Below, one piece after another: positions 27,112 through 35,887 of a DNA stretch of 64,000 nt (within the stretch, counting starts at the first letter, position 1; each line of letters opens with the position of its first letter). The notes beneath the pieces were generated by a model. The model saw only the letters and a program-made list of their open reading frames with translations. It ran no database searches and was not told the DNA's origin. Where the stretch lies: contig VRUJ01000002.1 of the NCBI GenBank assembly GCA_019456165.1, forward strand, positions 62,001 through 126,000, read 5' to 3'. Source of the stretch: Chloroflexota bacterium (GTDB taxonomy: Bacteria; Chloroflexota; Anaerolineae; Anaerolineales; UBA11579). The position numbers and the translations under genes are program-made.

Positions 27112-28464
27112 ATGTTAATAACTCATGCTAATTTGATCACCTGGGAAGATGAAAATCAAATTCTTTCCGATTACGCAATTTACATAAAGGATGGATTGAT
27201 CGCTGAACTAGGCCCGACTAGCGAATTGGCTGCAAAACACCCAGATGCAGAAAAGTTGGATGCTAACGGTCAATACATCATGCCGGGCAACATCTGTGCG
27301 CACACACATTTCTACGGGGCATACGCCCGTGGCATGGGAATTCCCGGCCCAGCCCCCAAGGATTTCCCCGAAATCTTGGAGAAACTGTGGTGGCCTTTAG
27401 ATAAAGCTCTGGATGAGGACAGCGTGCGATTATCCGCTCTAATCCATCTGGTTGATGCTATCAAAAATGGCACAACCACGCTCATCGATCACCATGCCTC
27501 CCCTAATTTCATTCAAAGCTCGTTAGATGTGATTGCGGAGGCAGTCGATCAATCCGGTTTGCGAGCAGTCCTGTGCTATGAGGTGACTGACCGCGATGGA
27601 GAGAAGAAAACTAAACAGGGTATCCAAGAAAATGTGCGTTTTATCGAAAGAATCCGTAAGGAGAAAGTCGCGGGCGGTCGTGTAGCAGCCACTTTTGGAT
27701 TGCACGCCGGCCTGACACTTTCCGATGCTACGTTGGAAGTTTGCCGTGACGCAGTCCCCGAGGGCGTTGGTTTCCACATCCACGTCGCGGAGCACGAAGC
27801 GGATGAATACGACAGCTTGGAAAAATCAGGTTTAAGAGTTGTGGACCGCCTGCATAAATTTGGGATTCTAGGTCCGGATACAATTGTCGCTCATGGAGTG
27901 CACATCGACGCGGCTGAAATTGCTATCCTTGTGGATACAGAAACCTGGCTCTCCCACCAGCCACGCTCAAATATGAATAATGGCGTTGGAGTAGCTGCTA
28001 TCGAATCGATGATGAGGGCGGGTGTTAAGGTCTGTTTGGGGAACGATGGCTTTACCCAAGATATGTGGACTGAGTGGAAAACAGCGTATTTGCTGCATAA
28101 AGTCTGGCAGCGTGACCCACGGCGCATGAACGGCATGGATGTGGTGGAAATGGCTGTGAAAAATAACGCAGCTTTAGCAGGTAATTTCTTCAAGGAGGCG
28201 TCCATTGGTGTATTGAAGGAGGGAGCAGCGGCTGACCTGATCTTCGTGGATTATCACCCGCCCACACCGCTCACATCAGGGAACCTCCCCTGGCACATCT
28301 TATTTGGATTCAATGAACGCATGGTTACCGGGACAATGGTGGCTGGGAAAATGTTAATGAAAGATAGCGAAATGCTTACCCTGGACGAAGCGGAAATTGC
28401 TTCACGAGCGCGTGAGTTAGCCCCACAGGTTTGGGAGCGGTATGAACGATTTGCTAATCAATAA
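27112..28464 (+). CDS. ssnA: SsnA-type amidohydrolase (aminohydrolase)
   Basis: 450 residues of the amidohydrolase superfamily. Metal ligands: HTHFYGAYARG near residue 65, HIHVAEHEAD (His) and later GNDGF (Asp). Overall it resembles SsnA and related chlorohydrolase/guanine-deaminase-like enzymes. ssnA often accompanies molybdenum hydroxylases in purine catabolism; here a Mo hydroxylase is encoded 6-11 kb downstream, which supports a purine or heterocycle deaminase role. Substrate is inferred, not shown. Confidence 0.8.
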   Translation: MLITHANLITWEDENQILSDYAIYIKDGLIAELGPTSELAAKHPDAEKLDANGQYIMPGNICAHTHFYGAYARGMGIPGPAPKDFPEILEKLWWPLDKALDEDSVRLSALIHLVDAIKNGTTTLIDHHASPNFIQSSLDVIAEAVDQSGLRAVLCYEVTDRDGEKKTKQGIQENVRFIERIRKEKVAGGRVAATFGLHAGLTLSDATLEVCRDAVPEGVGFHIHVAEHEADEYDSLEKSGLRVVDRLHKFGILGPDTIVAHGVHIDAAEIAILVDTETWLSHQPRSNMNNGVGVAAIESMMRAGVKVCLGNDGFTQDMWTEWKTAYLLHKVWQRDPRRMNGMDVVEMAVKNNAALAGNFFKEASIGVLKEGAAADLIFVDYHPPTPLTSGNLPWHILFGFNERMVTGTMVAGKMLMKDSEMLTLDEAEIASRARELAPQVWERYERFANQ

Positions 28465-28515
28465 TATATAAGTACTGTAAAGCGTGAACTTCAGGATTTA
28501 ATTAAAAGGAGTAAA

Positions 28516-29172
28516 ATGAGTGAATTAGCTACTATTGCCATTTTAGGAGGAACCGGCAACGAAGGCCCGGGATTAGCTATGCGTTGGGCCGCTGCAGGGT
28601 ATGAAGTGATTATCGGTTCAAGGAAGGCGGAGAAAGCTGCGTTGATTGCCGCTGACCTTAATCAGAAATTGGATATCGGCACGATTGTGGGTATGCAAAA
28701 TTCGGAGGCGGCGCGCAGTGCAGAAATCTGTGTATTAACCGTCAAAGCAACCGCCCACCAAGCAGCAATTGAGAGTTTGCGAGAGGAATTGCAGGGCAAG
28801 ATCTTCGTAGATGCTACTGCCCGTGTGGAATTTAAGAACATTGCCCCGCCAGAGCCACCTTCGGCTGGCAGAATCGCACAAGATATTTTGGGTTCAGGCG
28901 TTAGGGTGGTGGCGGCTTTTCAAAACGTACCTTCAAGTCTTTTGAAGAAAAACCTGGATCAACCGGTGAAAACAGATGTCTTGGTCTGTGCCGATGACGT
29001 TGATGCGGCTGAGGTAGTGATTGAGCTGGCTGAAATAGGGGGCATGAGAGCATTCTATGCCGGAGATTTGGATAACGGTATTGTTGTCGAAGGGTTGACA
29101 GCTTTATTAATCAGCATGAACAAGCATTACGGGGGACATGGGACTATTCAAGTCGTGGGTTTGGAGAAATAG
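28516..29172 (+). CDS. npdG: F420H2:NADP oxidoreductase
   Basis: 218 residues. The NADP-binding GGTGNEGPGLA (residues 11-21), GSRKAEKA, and LTVKATAHQAAIESL are characteristic of NPDG-type F420-dependent NADP reductases (220 residues). The reaction moves hydride between F420H2 and NADP+. AAAAGGAG lies before ATG. Its stop TAG shares a base with the cofE GTG start, so it is translationally coupled to F420 biosynthesis. Confidence 0.88.
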   Translation: MSELATIAILGGTGNEGPGLAMRWAAAGYEVIIGSRKAEKAALIAADLNQKLDIGTIVGMQNSEAARSAEICVLTVKATAHQAAIESLREELQGKIFVDATARVEFKNIAPPEPPSAGRIAQDILGSGVRVVAAFQNVPSSLLKKNLDQPVKTDVLVCADDVDAAEVVIELAEIGGMRAFYAGDLDNGIVVEGLTALLISMNKHYGGHGTIQVVGLEK

Positions 29173-29939
29173 TGACCCTGACGCTGACGCCACTAGCTGG
29201 CATCCCACTGATAAAGAAGGGCGACGACCTAACGCAATTCATATTGCAATCGTTGGAAAGTATGCAAATCGAATTGATCGAAGGGGATGTGCTCATCTTA
29301 GCGCAGAAAATCGTCTCCAAAGCCGAAGGCCGCATGGTCAATCTGACAGAGGTCTCACCTTCAAATCAAGCATTGAAGCTTGCTGAGAAAACCGAAAAAG
29401 ATGCTCGTGTTGTGGAATTAATTTTACAGGAAAGCCAGATGGTTTTGCGCACACGTCCTGGTTTAATAGTCGTAGAACATAATCTAGGTTTTGTGTGCGC
29501 CAACGCGGGAATAGACCATTCGAATGTTGGCAGCCCAGGTGAAGATCCTAAAGAATGGGCATTGCTGCTGCCTGAGGATCCGGATGTTTCCGCCCAGGTG
29601 TTGAGAGCGGGGCTTGAGTCTGACTCGGGTGTGCGCTTGGGCGTTTTAATCATTGATTCTCACGGGCGAAGCTGGCGTATGGGGACAGTGGGCATCACGA
29701 TAGGAATATCTGGTCTTCCAGGATTAGTTGACCTGCGCGGTAAAGTAGATCTGTTTGGGTACACTCTACAAGTCTCTGAAGTTGGAGCGGCGGATGAATT
29801 GGCTGCAGCCGCTTCTTTGTTAATGGGACAGGCTGCCGAGGGCAGCCCGGTGGTGCACGCGCGCGGCTTTCCATACCCATTGCGGGAAGCCAAATTAAGT
29901 GAGTTAATCAGACCAGAGGACCAGGATCTATTCCGATGA
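29172..29939 (+). CDS. cofE: F420-0:gamma-glutamyl ligase
   Basis: 255 residues, normal for stand-alone CofE. Motifs: ILAQKIVSKAEGR (residues 38-50), VVEHNLGFVCANAGIDHSNV, and IDSHGRSWRMG. CofE adds gamma-linked glutamates to F420-0 with GTP. The GTG start overlaps the npdG stop; the gene overlaps the next start by 4 bp (ATGA). No FO synthase gene (cofG/H) is in the window. Confidence 0.92.
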   Translation: MTLTLTPLAGIPLIKKGDDLTQFILQSLESMQIELIEGDVLILAQKIVSKAEGRMVNLTEVSPSNQALKLAEKTEKDARVVELILQESQMVLRTRPGLIVVEHNLGFVCANAGIDHSNVGSPGEDPKEWALLLPEDPDVSAQVLRAGLESDSGVRLGVLIIDSHGRSWRMGTVGITIGISGLPGLVDLRGKVDLFGYTLQVSEVGAADELAAAASLLMGQAAEGSPVVHARGFPYPLREAKLSELIRPEDQDLFR

Positions 29940-30481
29940 CGATGCATGCTGTGGTTTCAGTTTTGGACGAAAAACACTCAGAAATGGTGCAGGCACTGTG
30001 GGATGATTTGGAGTTGAGCTGCGCTTTGAATGCGGTGAATCAAGTACCAATTCCTCATTTTTCCTGGCATATCGCAGAGGATTACAACTTTCAGGAATTA
30101 GAAAATCATTTGGAAGAGATCGTGGGTCAAATTAACCCCTTCCACGTGAAAACTACTGGATTGGGTGTATTTACAGGCGAAGCCCCAGTTGTTTACATAG
30201 CTGTAATAAAGGACCCCAACTTGGTTAATCTGCACGAAAAGATCTGGGGGCAAACAAACGAATTTGGATCTGGTCTCAGCGAGCACTATGTGCCAGAAAG
30301 CTGGATGCCCCACATTACACTTGCCAATCGGGATGTTTCAGTGGGAGATTTAGATTGCGTGATGAATGTGTTGGGGGGAAGGGTTTATAATTGGGATATC
30401 TTGATAGATAATTTAACGATTGTCTTCCACGAGGAAGGAAAAGTTGGTGAAATTAGGAAAAAGTTTAACCTATCCGCTTAA
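29936..30481 (+). CDS. 2H phosphoesterase (2'-5' RNA ligase-like)
   Basis: 181 residues. The two HxT/S-type motifs of the 2H superfamily are HFSWHIA (near residue 41) and MPHITLA (near residue 122), spaced as expected. Family members act on 2',3'-cyclic or 2'-5' phosphodiesters of RNA or small molecules; no substrate can be named. It sits in the npdG-cofE unit by a 4-bp overlap, although no link to F420 is known. Confidence 0.75.
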   Translation: MTMHAVVSVLDEKHSEMVQALWDDLELSCALNAVNQVPIPHFSWHIAEDYNFQELENHLEEIVGQINPFHVKTTGLGVFTGEAPVVYIAVIKDPNLVNLHEKIWGQTNEFGSGLSEHYVPESWMPHITLANRDVSVGDLDCVMNVLGGRVYNWDILIDNLTIVFHEEGKVGEIRKKFNLSA

Positions 30482-30512
30482 AAATTTGTAAATCTACAAT
30501 AGGAGAACATCA

Positions 30513-30908
30513 ATGCAAGGCATTCCAGAAAAACACCAAAATTTATTAAAAGATGAAACTAAAGCTTTCGCGTTCTTAGCGACAATAATGCCGGATGGTT
30601 CACCACAGGTAACCCCGGTGTGGTTCAACACAGATAATGAACATATCCTCATAAACTCCGCCCAGGGGCGCACCAAAGACCGTAATATGAAAGCTAGGCC
30701 CAAAGTTGCCGTCACCATAATGGATTTATCAACTCCTTACCGCTATCTTCAAGTGCGCGGCAGGGTGGTTGAAATCACGACTGAGGGAGGAGATGACCAC
30801 ATTCATGCCCTTTCACGCAAATATATGGGCACGAATTACAGCATTGAGCCGGGAGATATACGCACAACCTATAAAATCTTGCTGGAAAGTGTATCTTCGA
30901 TGGACTAA
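30513..30908 (+). CDS. PPOX-class F420-dependent oxidoreductase
   Basis: 131 residues, a split-beta-barrel flavin/deazaflavin binding fold. AFLATIMPDGSPQVTPVWF and INSAQGRTKDRNMKARPKVAVTI match the F420-binding branch of the pyridoxamine-5'-phosphate-oxidase-like superfamily. Position directly after npdG-cofE supports F420 use. AGGAG lies before ATG. Substrate unknown. Confidence 0.85.
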   Translation: MQGIPEKHQNLLKDETKAFAFLATIMPDGSPQVTPVWFNTDNEHILINSAQGRTKDRNMKARPKVAVTIMDLSTPYRYLQVRGRVVEITTEGGDDHIHALSRKYMGTNYSIEPGDIRTTYKILLESVSSMD

Positions 30909-31000
30909 TGCTAGACCAAATAAGTAACACCTAGCGCGTTTTTTTAAAGGAGGTGTTCTTCAAACCTTTAATTATTCAGTCATCCTTTGAGGAGGAAAAA

Positions 31001-31390
31001 ATGGAAGAGAAAAATGAGTGGCAAGAGCGAACAAGAAATCTTGTAGCATCTGGCGGGATGTTAAGGTTGATGGGTTGGCATGGGTTGATATCAATAACAA
31101 CATTATTATTTGGGGGGTTTGCTATTTACTTCATTGTTTGTGCCTTTATGTCTGGTATCATTCGATTTGCCCCTTATTGGAAACCAGCATACATTGTTTT
31201 CAATAAAATGACAGGGTTGCCTGAGAATTCTGCTGAGTTTATTCCGCCTCCAGTTCGATGGTGGTTTATCTTGACTCTTGGGCTTCTTTTTGGAATTACG
31301 CTTACGTATCTTGGCGCTGGTGTTTGGATGCTTCTTAAATTTGGGTTCTTAGGACAAAATCTTATCTATATGTTGTGGCCTAATAAATGA
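31001..31390 (+). CDS. Small membrane protein of unknown function
   Basis: 129 residues from ATG 31001, chosen for GAGGAGG 8 nt upstream; an earlier TTG/GTG-type start at 30953 would add 16 unlikely residues. Two membrane helices (ISITTLLFGGFAIYFIVCAF and WWFILTLGLLFGITLTYLG) flank a short Pro-rich loop. No family recognised. Confidence 0.6.
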   Translation: MEEKNEWQERTRNLVASGGMLRLMGWHGLISITTLLFGGFAIYFIVCAFMSGIIRFAPYWKPAYIVFNKMTGLPENSAEFIPPPVRWWFILTLGLLFGITLTYLGAGVWMLLKFGFLGQNLIYMLWPNK

Positions 31391-31443
31391 TAGATATCGG
31401 AAATAAAGATTACCAATATTTAGATTAATCGATTACCATTTAC

Positions 31444-31531
31444 CAATCGACTAATCGCCTAATCGACTAATCGCCTAATCGCCTAAATGACTAATCGCCT
31501 AAATGACTAATCGACTAATCAACTAAATGAC
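31444..31531 (+). repeat. Eleven tandem 8-bp units immediately upstream of cofD
   Basis: Degenerate units TAATCGAC/TAATCGCC/TAAATGAC follow without gaps for 88 bp, ending 6 bp before the cofD ATG. The preceding bases 31400-31443 look like decayed units. A weaker set of the same words precedes the mazG-like gene at 62.45 kb. There is no Shine-Dalgarno between the array and cofD. Confidence 0.9.
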
Positions 31532-31537
31532 TAACCC

Positions 31538-32464
31538 ATGAAAATTACTGCACTTGCTGGAGGGGTCGGGGGGGCTAAGATGGTGGATGGCCTCGCCCAA
31601 ATACTTCCTGCCAAAGATTTGACTGTTATCGTCAATACCGGGGACGATTTCGAACACCTGGGTCATAAAATCTGCCCAGACCTGGATACAGTCTGCTACA
31701 CTCTGGCTGGTCTCGCCAATCCAGAAACTGGGTGGGGAAGGAAATTTGAGAGCTGGGGTGCAATGGAGAGTATTAGCGCATTGGGCGGCCCAGATTGGTT
31801 CCGGCTGGGAGATCGCGATTTGGGGACCCATCTTGAGCGCACCCGCCGTTTGCGAATGGGACAAACACTAAGCCAGATCACCACGGATTTCTGCTCTGCC
31901 TGGGAAATCGGGCCGGGGATATTACCAATGTGTGATGAAGCAACTCCCACAATGGTGCTTACTGAGCAGGGTGAATTAGCTTTCCAGGATTACTTCGTCG
32001 CCCGTCATTGTGAACCCCAAGTCTTGAGCTTTCGCTTCGCGAATATCGAAAATTCCAGACCTGCGCCCGGGGTTATCGAGGCGATCAAAGCCGCTGATCA
32101 TGTGATCATCTGCCCATCAAACCCGTGGGTGAGCATTGATCCGATCTTATCCGTGCCAGGCATAAAGGACGAGGTAGGTAAGAAGCACGTAGTAGCAGTC
32201 TCCCCAATCATTGGGGGGAAGGCTGTAAAAGGACCGGCGGCTAAAATGTTTGCAGAACTCGGCATCACACCTTCAGCTCAAGCAGTAGCGCAGCATTATG
32301 GATCGCTGTTAGATGGGTTTATCCTTGATAATGTGGATGAAGAACAAGTGGAGTTGATGGAATCTATGGAAACCACAACTTTCGTGACAAACACACTCAT
32401 GAAGACATCTGAAGATCAGGCTCAATTGGCACAAGAGATTGTGGATTGGATCAACTCCCGCTAA
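31538..32464 (+). CDS. cofD: 2-phospho-L-lactate transferase CofD
   Basis: 308 residues, the family length. N-terminal KITALAGGVGGAKMVDGL, VNTGDDFEHLG, GDRDLGTHLERT, PMCDEATPTMVLT and CPSNPWVSIDPIL are the CofD signatures (GDP/FO-binding). It joins the (phospho)lactyl-type moiety to FO to give F420-0 or its dehydro form. It lacks a Shine-Dalgarno and lies directly after the 8-bp repeat array. Confidence 0.95.
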   Translation: MKITALAGGVGGAKMVDGLAQILPAKDLTVIVNTGDDFEHLGHKICPDLDTVCYTLAGLANPETGWGRKFESWGAMESISALGGPDWFRLGDRDLGTHLERTRRLRMGQTLSQITTDFCSAWEIGPGILPMCDEATPTMVLTEQGELAFQDYFVARHCEPQVLSFRFANIENSRPAPGVIEAIKAADHVIICPSNPWVSIDPILSVPGIKDEVGKKHVVAVSPIIGGKAVKGPAAKMFAELGITPSAQAVAQHYGSLLDGFILDNVDEEQVELMESMETTTFVTNTLMKTSEDQAQLAQEIVDWINSR

Positions 32465-32518
32465 TCATTTATGATTATGAATATTGCATACAGAGAATGT
32501 TGTGATTGCAAAGATAAC

Positions 32519-32588
32519 GATAATTGGCAATTATCTCCGACCAATAGTATGCTTCTTAGGCCAGGAGGCAATGGGTTTAAGCCCATTG
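32519..32588. other. Two inverted repeats in the cofD-cofC gap
   Basis: GATAATTG-G-CAATTATC (32519-32535) is a perfect 8-bp inverted repeat of operator type. CAATGGG-TTTAAG-CCCATTG (32569-32588) is a 7-bp stem with 6-nt loop, followed only by a weak T-rich stretch, so it is at best a poor terminator. The rest of the 281-bp gap shows no gene. Confidence 0.4.
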
Positions 32589-32735
32589 TCTTGATTGAAT
32601 CTAATTTGAAATGAACCTACGGTATCTTCTTTATAATCACTTCTCCCCACAAAAAAATTAGTCCCTCTCAACATAGCACGAAATGTTACAATATGACCAA
32701 CCTAAGATAAAATAACGAACCTAAGATGGAAAGGG

Positions 32736-32741
32736 TACAAT
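32736..32741 (+). promoter_or_regulatory. -10-like box adjoining the cofC start
   Basis: GGGTACAATTTATATG: TACAAT ends 4 nt before the cofC ATG, with no Shine-Dalgarno, as in other leaderless-type starts in this window. The gap is slightly short for a strictly leaderless transcript. Confidence 0.35.
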
Positions 32742-32745
32742 TTAT

Positions 32746-33369
32746 ATGACATTATGGGCCATAGTCCCTGTAAAACCGCTACGTCGCGGCAAGTCTCGCC
32801 TCGCTGGTGTACTTTCTGAAGAAGAACGCACAAAATTAAATAGGAGTTTACTAACCCATACAATCGATACATTATCTGGAATTCAAGAAATTGAGAATGT
32901 ATTGGTAGTCAGCCGTGATCCAGCGGCCCTGTCCTTAGCGCGAGATCATGGAGCGAGGACAATTCTCGAAGTGGGAGCTCCGCATTTGAATGTCGCTTTA
33001 GCGCGCGCTACTACAATGGCACGCACATACTCTGCCCGTATGGTGTTGGTCTTGCCTGCTGATCTACCGCTGATTACCGAAGAGGATATCTGTGCCGTGC
33101 TGGCGGAGGCAGAAGACCCACCAGTAGTTGTTATTGCTCCCGACCATCGCCGTCAGGGGACAAACGCTTTGTTGGTCAACCCGGCTGGATTGATCGCTTA
33201 CAATTTTGGAACAGATTCTTTCAATACACATATTGCTCTAACTGAGCAGGCTGGGGCGACAGTAAAAGTTTGCGAATTAACATCTCTGGCACACGATATT
33301 GATAACCCAGAGGATTTGGTACATTTGGGAACTAAGTTTGAAATAATGCAAACTGACCTAAATAAATAA
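32746..33369 (+). CDS. cofC: CofC, guanylyltransferase of F420 biosynthesis
   Basis: 207 residues. The nucleotide-binding start [25 protein letters not shown] and [13 protein letters not shown] are characteristic of CofC/FbiD. It activates a phosphorylated C3 acid (2-phospholactate, PEP or 3-phosphoglycerate, depending on lineage) with GTP for CofD; sequence reading alone cannot tell which. It is followed after 37 bp by a luciferase-like oxidoreductase. Confidence 0.92.
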   Translation: MTLWAIVPVKPLRRGKSRLAGVLSEEERTKLNRSLLTHTIDTLSGIQEIENVLVVSRDPAALSLARDHGARTILEVGAPHLNVALARATTMARTYSARMVLVLPADLPLITEEDICAVLAEAEDPPVVVIAPDHRRQGTNALLVNPAGLIAYNFGTDSFNTHIALTEQAGATVKVCELTSLAHDIDNPEDLVHLGTKFEIMQTDLNK

Positions 33370-33406
33370 CATCCATTCAATTACCTTGCCTTTAGGAGGT
33401 ATGAAA

Positions 33407-34402
33407 ATGATCGACCGTGTATCTTTATATCTGCAGGATTCGCATGACTTGAGAGATGGTTTGGAATATGCCGCATATGCGGAGAAGCGTGGTTTTGAGG
33501 CGGTATGGCAAGCAGAATCCCGCCTTGTACGCGACGCAATTGTGCCCATGGCCGCTTATGCTGCCGTTACAGATCGTATTAAGGTAGGTTCGGGGGTGAT
33601 AAACAACTGGACGCGCAATATTGGTTTGCTTGCCGCCACCTTTCTAACCCTGGATGATCTGGCTCCTGACCGCATCATTTGCGGCCTGGGAGCCTGGTGG
33701 GATCCGCTGGCGAGGAATGTGGGGATAAACAGGCGCAAACCACTCACCGCCATGCGCGAGACGGTAGACGTTTTACGCCGCTTGTTGAATTTGGAGCGCG
33801 TAACCTTTCACGGCGAGTTTATCAATGTAGACGAGATTGAACTTGATATCGTTCATGGGCGCAGAGAACCGCGCAATGTTCCTATCATGGTCGGTGCCAC
33901 AGGACCAAAAATGATGGAGTTGACCGGAGAAATTTGCGACGGGGTTGTGCTGAATTATTGTGTGCCCCCGGATTACAACGATCATGCCCTAGAACAGTTG
34001 GAGATTGGAGCAAAAAAAGCCGGCAAAACTCTGGATGACATTGATAGACCGCAGTTGGTCGTTTGCTCAGTAGACCACGATCACGATGTGGCGCTTGATT
34101 CCACACGCGAGCTGCTAACCCAATACTTAGCCCAACAACCTCATATTGCTAAAGCATCTGGAGTATCGCAAGATGTGGTTGCTGAAATTCAATCTATCTT
34201 GGGTTGGCCGGCCACACTCGAACAGATCCAGGCTGCCAAACACCTTGTACCCGAAGAACTGATATACCGCATAACTGCATCTGGAACGCCAGATGAAGCG
34301 CGCGCCAAAGTCCAGGAATACATCAACCACGGCGCTACATCTACGATCTTGTATCCCGTAGGTGGGGATGTAAAACTTCTGATCGATACTTTCGCTAAAT
34401 AA
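33407..34402 (+). CDS. LLM-class F420-dependent oxidoreductase
   Basis: 331 residues from ATG 33407, which has TAGGAGGT 7 nt upstream; the ATG at 33401 abuts the Shine-Dalgarno and is less likely. It is a luciferase-like TIM barrel: [52 protein letters not shown]. Related enzymes include methylene-H4MPT reductase-like proteins and F420-dependent dehydrogenases. Cofactor choice follows from the cofC neighbour and family. Confidence 0.87.
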   Translation: MIDRVSLYLQDSHDLRDGLEYAAYAEKRGFEAVWQAESRLVRDAIVPMAAYAAVTDRIKVGSGVINNWTRNIGLLAATFLTLDDLAPDRIICGLGAWWDPLARNVGINRRKPLTAMRETVDVLRRLLNLERVTFHGEFINVDEIELDIVHGRREPRNVPIMVGATGPKMMELTGEICDGVVLNYCVPPDYNDHALEQLEIGAKKAGKTLDDIDRPQLVVCSVDHDHDVALDSTRELLTQYLAQQPHIAKASGVSQDVVAEIQSILGWPATLEQIQAAKHLVPEELIYRITASGTPDEARAKVQEYINHGATSTILYPVGGDVKLLIDTFAK

Positions 34403-34411
34403 GGATAACAA

Positions 34412-34888
34412 ATGACCAAACTCCCCAATTCACTGCATTGCTTTGTCTGCGGGCTTGAGAATGAGCAAGGACTCAAACTCACCTTTTACTCAGATGGTCC
34501 TGACAGGGTAGTGTGCAATTACACGGTACCTGAACATTTCCAGGGGTACCCGGGAGTAGTACATGGGGGAATAGTCTCTACAATGTTGGATGAAGTATTA
34601 GGGCGAGTGTTTATGAACGAAGATCATGATCGCTTCATGTATACTGCCCGTTTGACCACGCGTTACAGGAATCCTGTTCCGGTCGGACAACCTTTGCAAA
34701 TGGTTGGCAGGGTAATAAAGGATCGCAGGCGGGTGGCTGAAGCAAAAGCGGAATTATTTGGACCGGAAGGGAAATTACTTGCAGAAGCTGAAGCCCTTCT
34801 CGTCAGTTTGCCCCCAGAAGTAATGGATTCGGGCGATCTCGAGGCGTTAGGCTGGAAAGTTTATCCTGATGAGGAGCCAGCTGGATGA
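34412..34888 (+). CDS. PaaI-type hotdog thioesterase
   Basis: 158 residues. The hotdog motif GVVHGGIVSTMLDEVLG (catalytic Asp/Glu on the central helix) is clear. A CFVCG pair at residues 11-14 is seen in a PaaI subgroup. It should hydrolyse an acyl-CoA. Its stop overlaps the next start by 4 bp (ATGA), so it is coupled to the molybdenum hydroxylase FAD subunit. Confidence 0.82.
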   Translation: MTKLPNSLHCFVCGLENEQGLKLTFYSDGPDRVVCNYTVPEHFQGYPGVVHGGIVSTMLDEVLGRVFMNEDHDRFMYTARLTTRYRNPVPVGQPLQMVGRVIKDRRRVAEAKAELFGPEGKLLAEAEALLVSLPPEVMDSGDLEALGWKVYPDEEPAG

Positions 34889-35646
34889 TATTGGAGTATC
34901 ATCGTCCAGATACCCTGGAGCAGGCCTTGGCATTATTAGCACGCTCTAACCCCACCACTCTACCTATGGGCGGAGGCTCAGTTTTGAATGCGCCATCGGA
35001 TGAGGAAGTAGCCGTAGTCGATTTACAAAATTTGGGTTTAAATGTGCTCAAATTGAAAGGCAATAAGCTAAATCTGGGAGCAGCACTTACATTGCAGGGG
35101 CTGTTGGATAATCCAGATATTCCAGATGCGCTTAGCAAAGCCATTCGACACGAGGCAACTCACAATCTCAGGCAGGTGGCCACAATTGCAGGAACTTTAG
35201 TCGTATCGGACGGCCGCTCTGCCTTCACCAGTTGTATGCTGGCGCTGGATGCTCAACTGATCTTGGAGCCTGGAGCTGAAGAGCTTGGGTTGGGAGATTT
35301 ACTGCATATGCGTACCGAAAAATTACCCGGTCGTCTTCTCACCCAAATCGTTATTCCTATGAATGTTAAATTATCTTATGATTATGTGGCCCGCAGCTCT
35401 GCTGATTTACCCATCGTATGTGCCGCGGTAACGCAGTGGCCTTCTGGACGGACACGCGTAGTTCTCGGAGGGTATGGGTCGGCACCAACCCTGGCTCTAG
35501 ATGGACCGCAAGCCGATGGATGGCAAGAGGCTGTGCAAAATGCCTACGGCCAGGCCGGTGATGATTGGGCTTCGGCGGAGTACCGCTCGGAAATCAGCGC
35601 TGTCCTTAGCGCACGTTGTTTAGAAAATATTGCAATTATAAAATAA
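34885..35646 (+). CDS. Molybdenum hydroxylase FAD-binding subunit (XdhB/CoxM-like)
   Basis: 253 residues, slightly short for the family (about 280-290). YHRPDTLEQALALL at the start, the FAD motif LPMGGGSVL (canonical GGG/AGGT), HNLRQVATIAGTLVVSDGRS, and the C-terminal VLGGYGSAP are those of CO-dehydrogenase/xanthine-dehydrogenase medium subunits. It should carry electrons from the Fe-S/Mo subunit, which is encoded 970 bp downstream beyond a peptidase remnant and a RAYT transposase. Confidence 0.85.
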   Translation: MILEYHRPDTLEQALALLARSNPTTLPMGGGSVLNAPSDEEVAVVDLQNLGLNVLKLKGNKLNLGAALTLQGLLDNPDIPDALSKAIRHEATHNLRQVATIAGTLVVSDGRSAFTSCMLALDAQLILEPGAEELGLGDLLHMRTEKLPGRLLTQIVIPMNVKLSYDYVARSSADLPIVCAAVTQWPSGRTRVVLGGYGSAPTLALDGPQADGWQEAVQNAYGQAGDDWASAEYRSEISAVLSARCLENIAIIK

Positions 35647-35650
35647 TCCT

Positions 35651-35818
35651 ATGAGAAATAATTACGTGGCAGACCTACATGGATTTGACCTAATTGAAGA
35701 ATGTGAAATTCCCGAATTGAATTCTAAAGGTCAAATCTTGTTTTTAGGCTCTCAGGAAGCGATAGAAGCAGCTAATGCGGAACGCGATGGCTGGCTGGAT
35801 GTGAAGAAGGTGTTGTAG
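35651..35818 (+). pseudogene. Remnant of an M16C (presequence-protease-like) peptidase with internal deletion
   Basis: A 55-codon ORF, ATG 35651 to TAG 35816. Residues 10-23 (HGFDLIEECEIPEL, then N) match the conserved N-terminus of large PreP-type M16C peptidases (HGFeL-x-E-x-x-IPELN). The second half (LGSQEAIEAANAERDGW, ending VKKVL) resembles the C-terminal end of the same family, as if about 900 residues had been deleted in frame. It might be translated, but the HxxEH active site is gone. Recognition is from memory of the family. Confidence 0.5.
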
Positions 35819-35887
35819 GCGTAGAGCTTCAAATCTTTTCTAAACCGGAAAAGATGAGGCCTAATTCCGACAGTACTTGGAAATACA

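Noticed and set aside
31444..31531. CRISPR array
   Set aside because: Units are 8 bp, contiguous, without spacers, and no cas genes are present.
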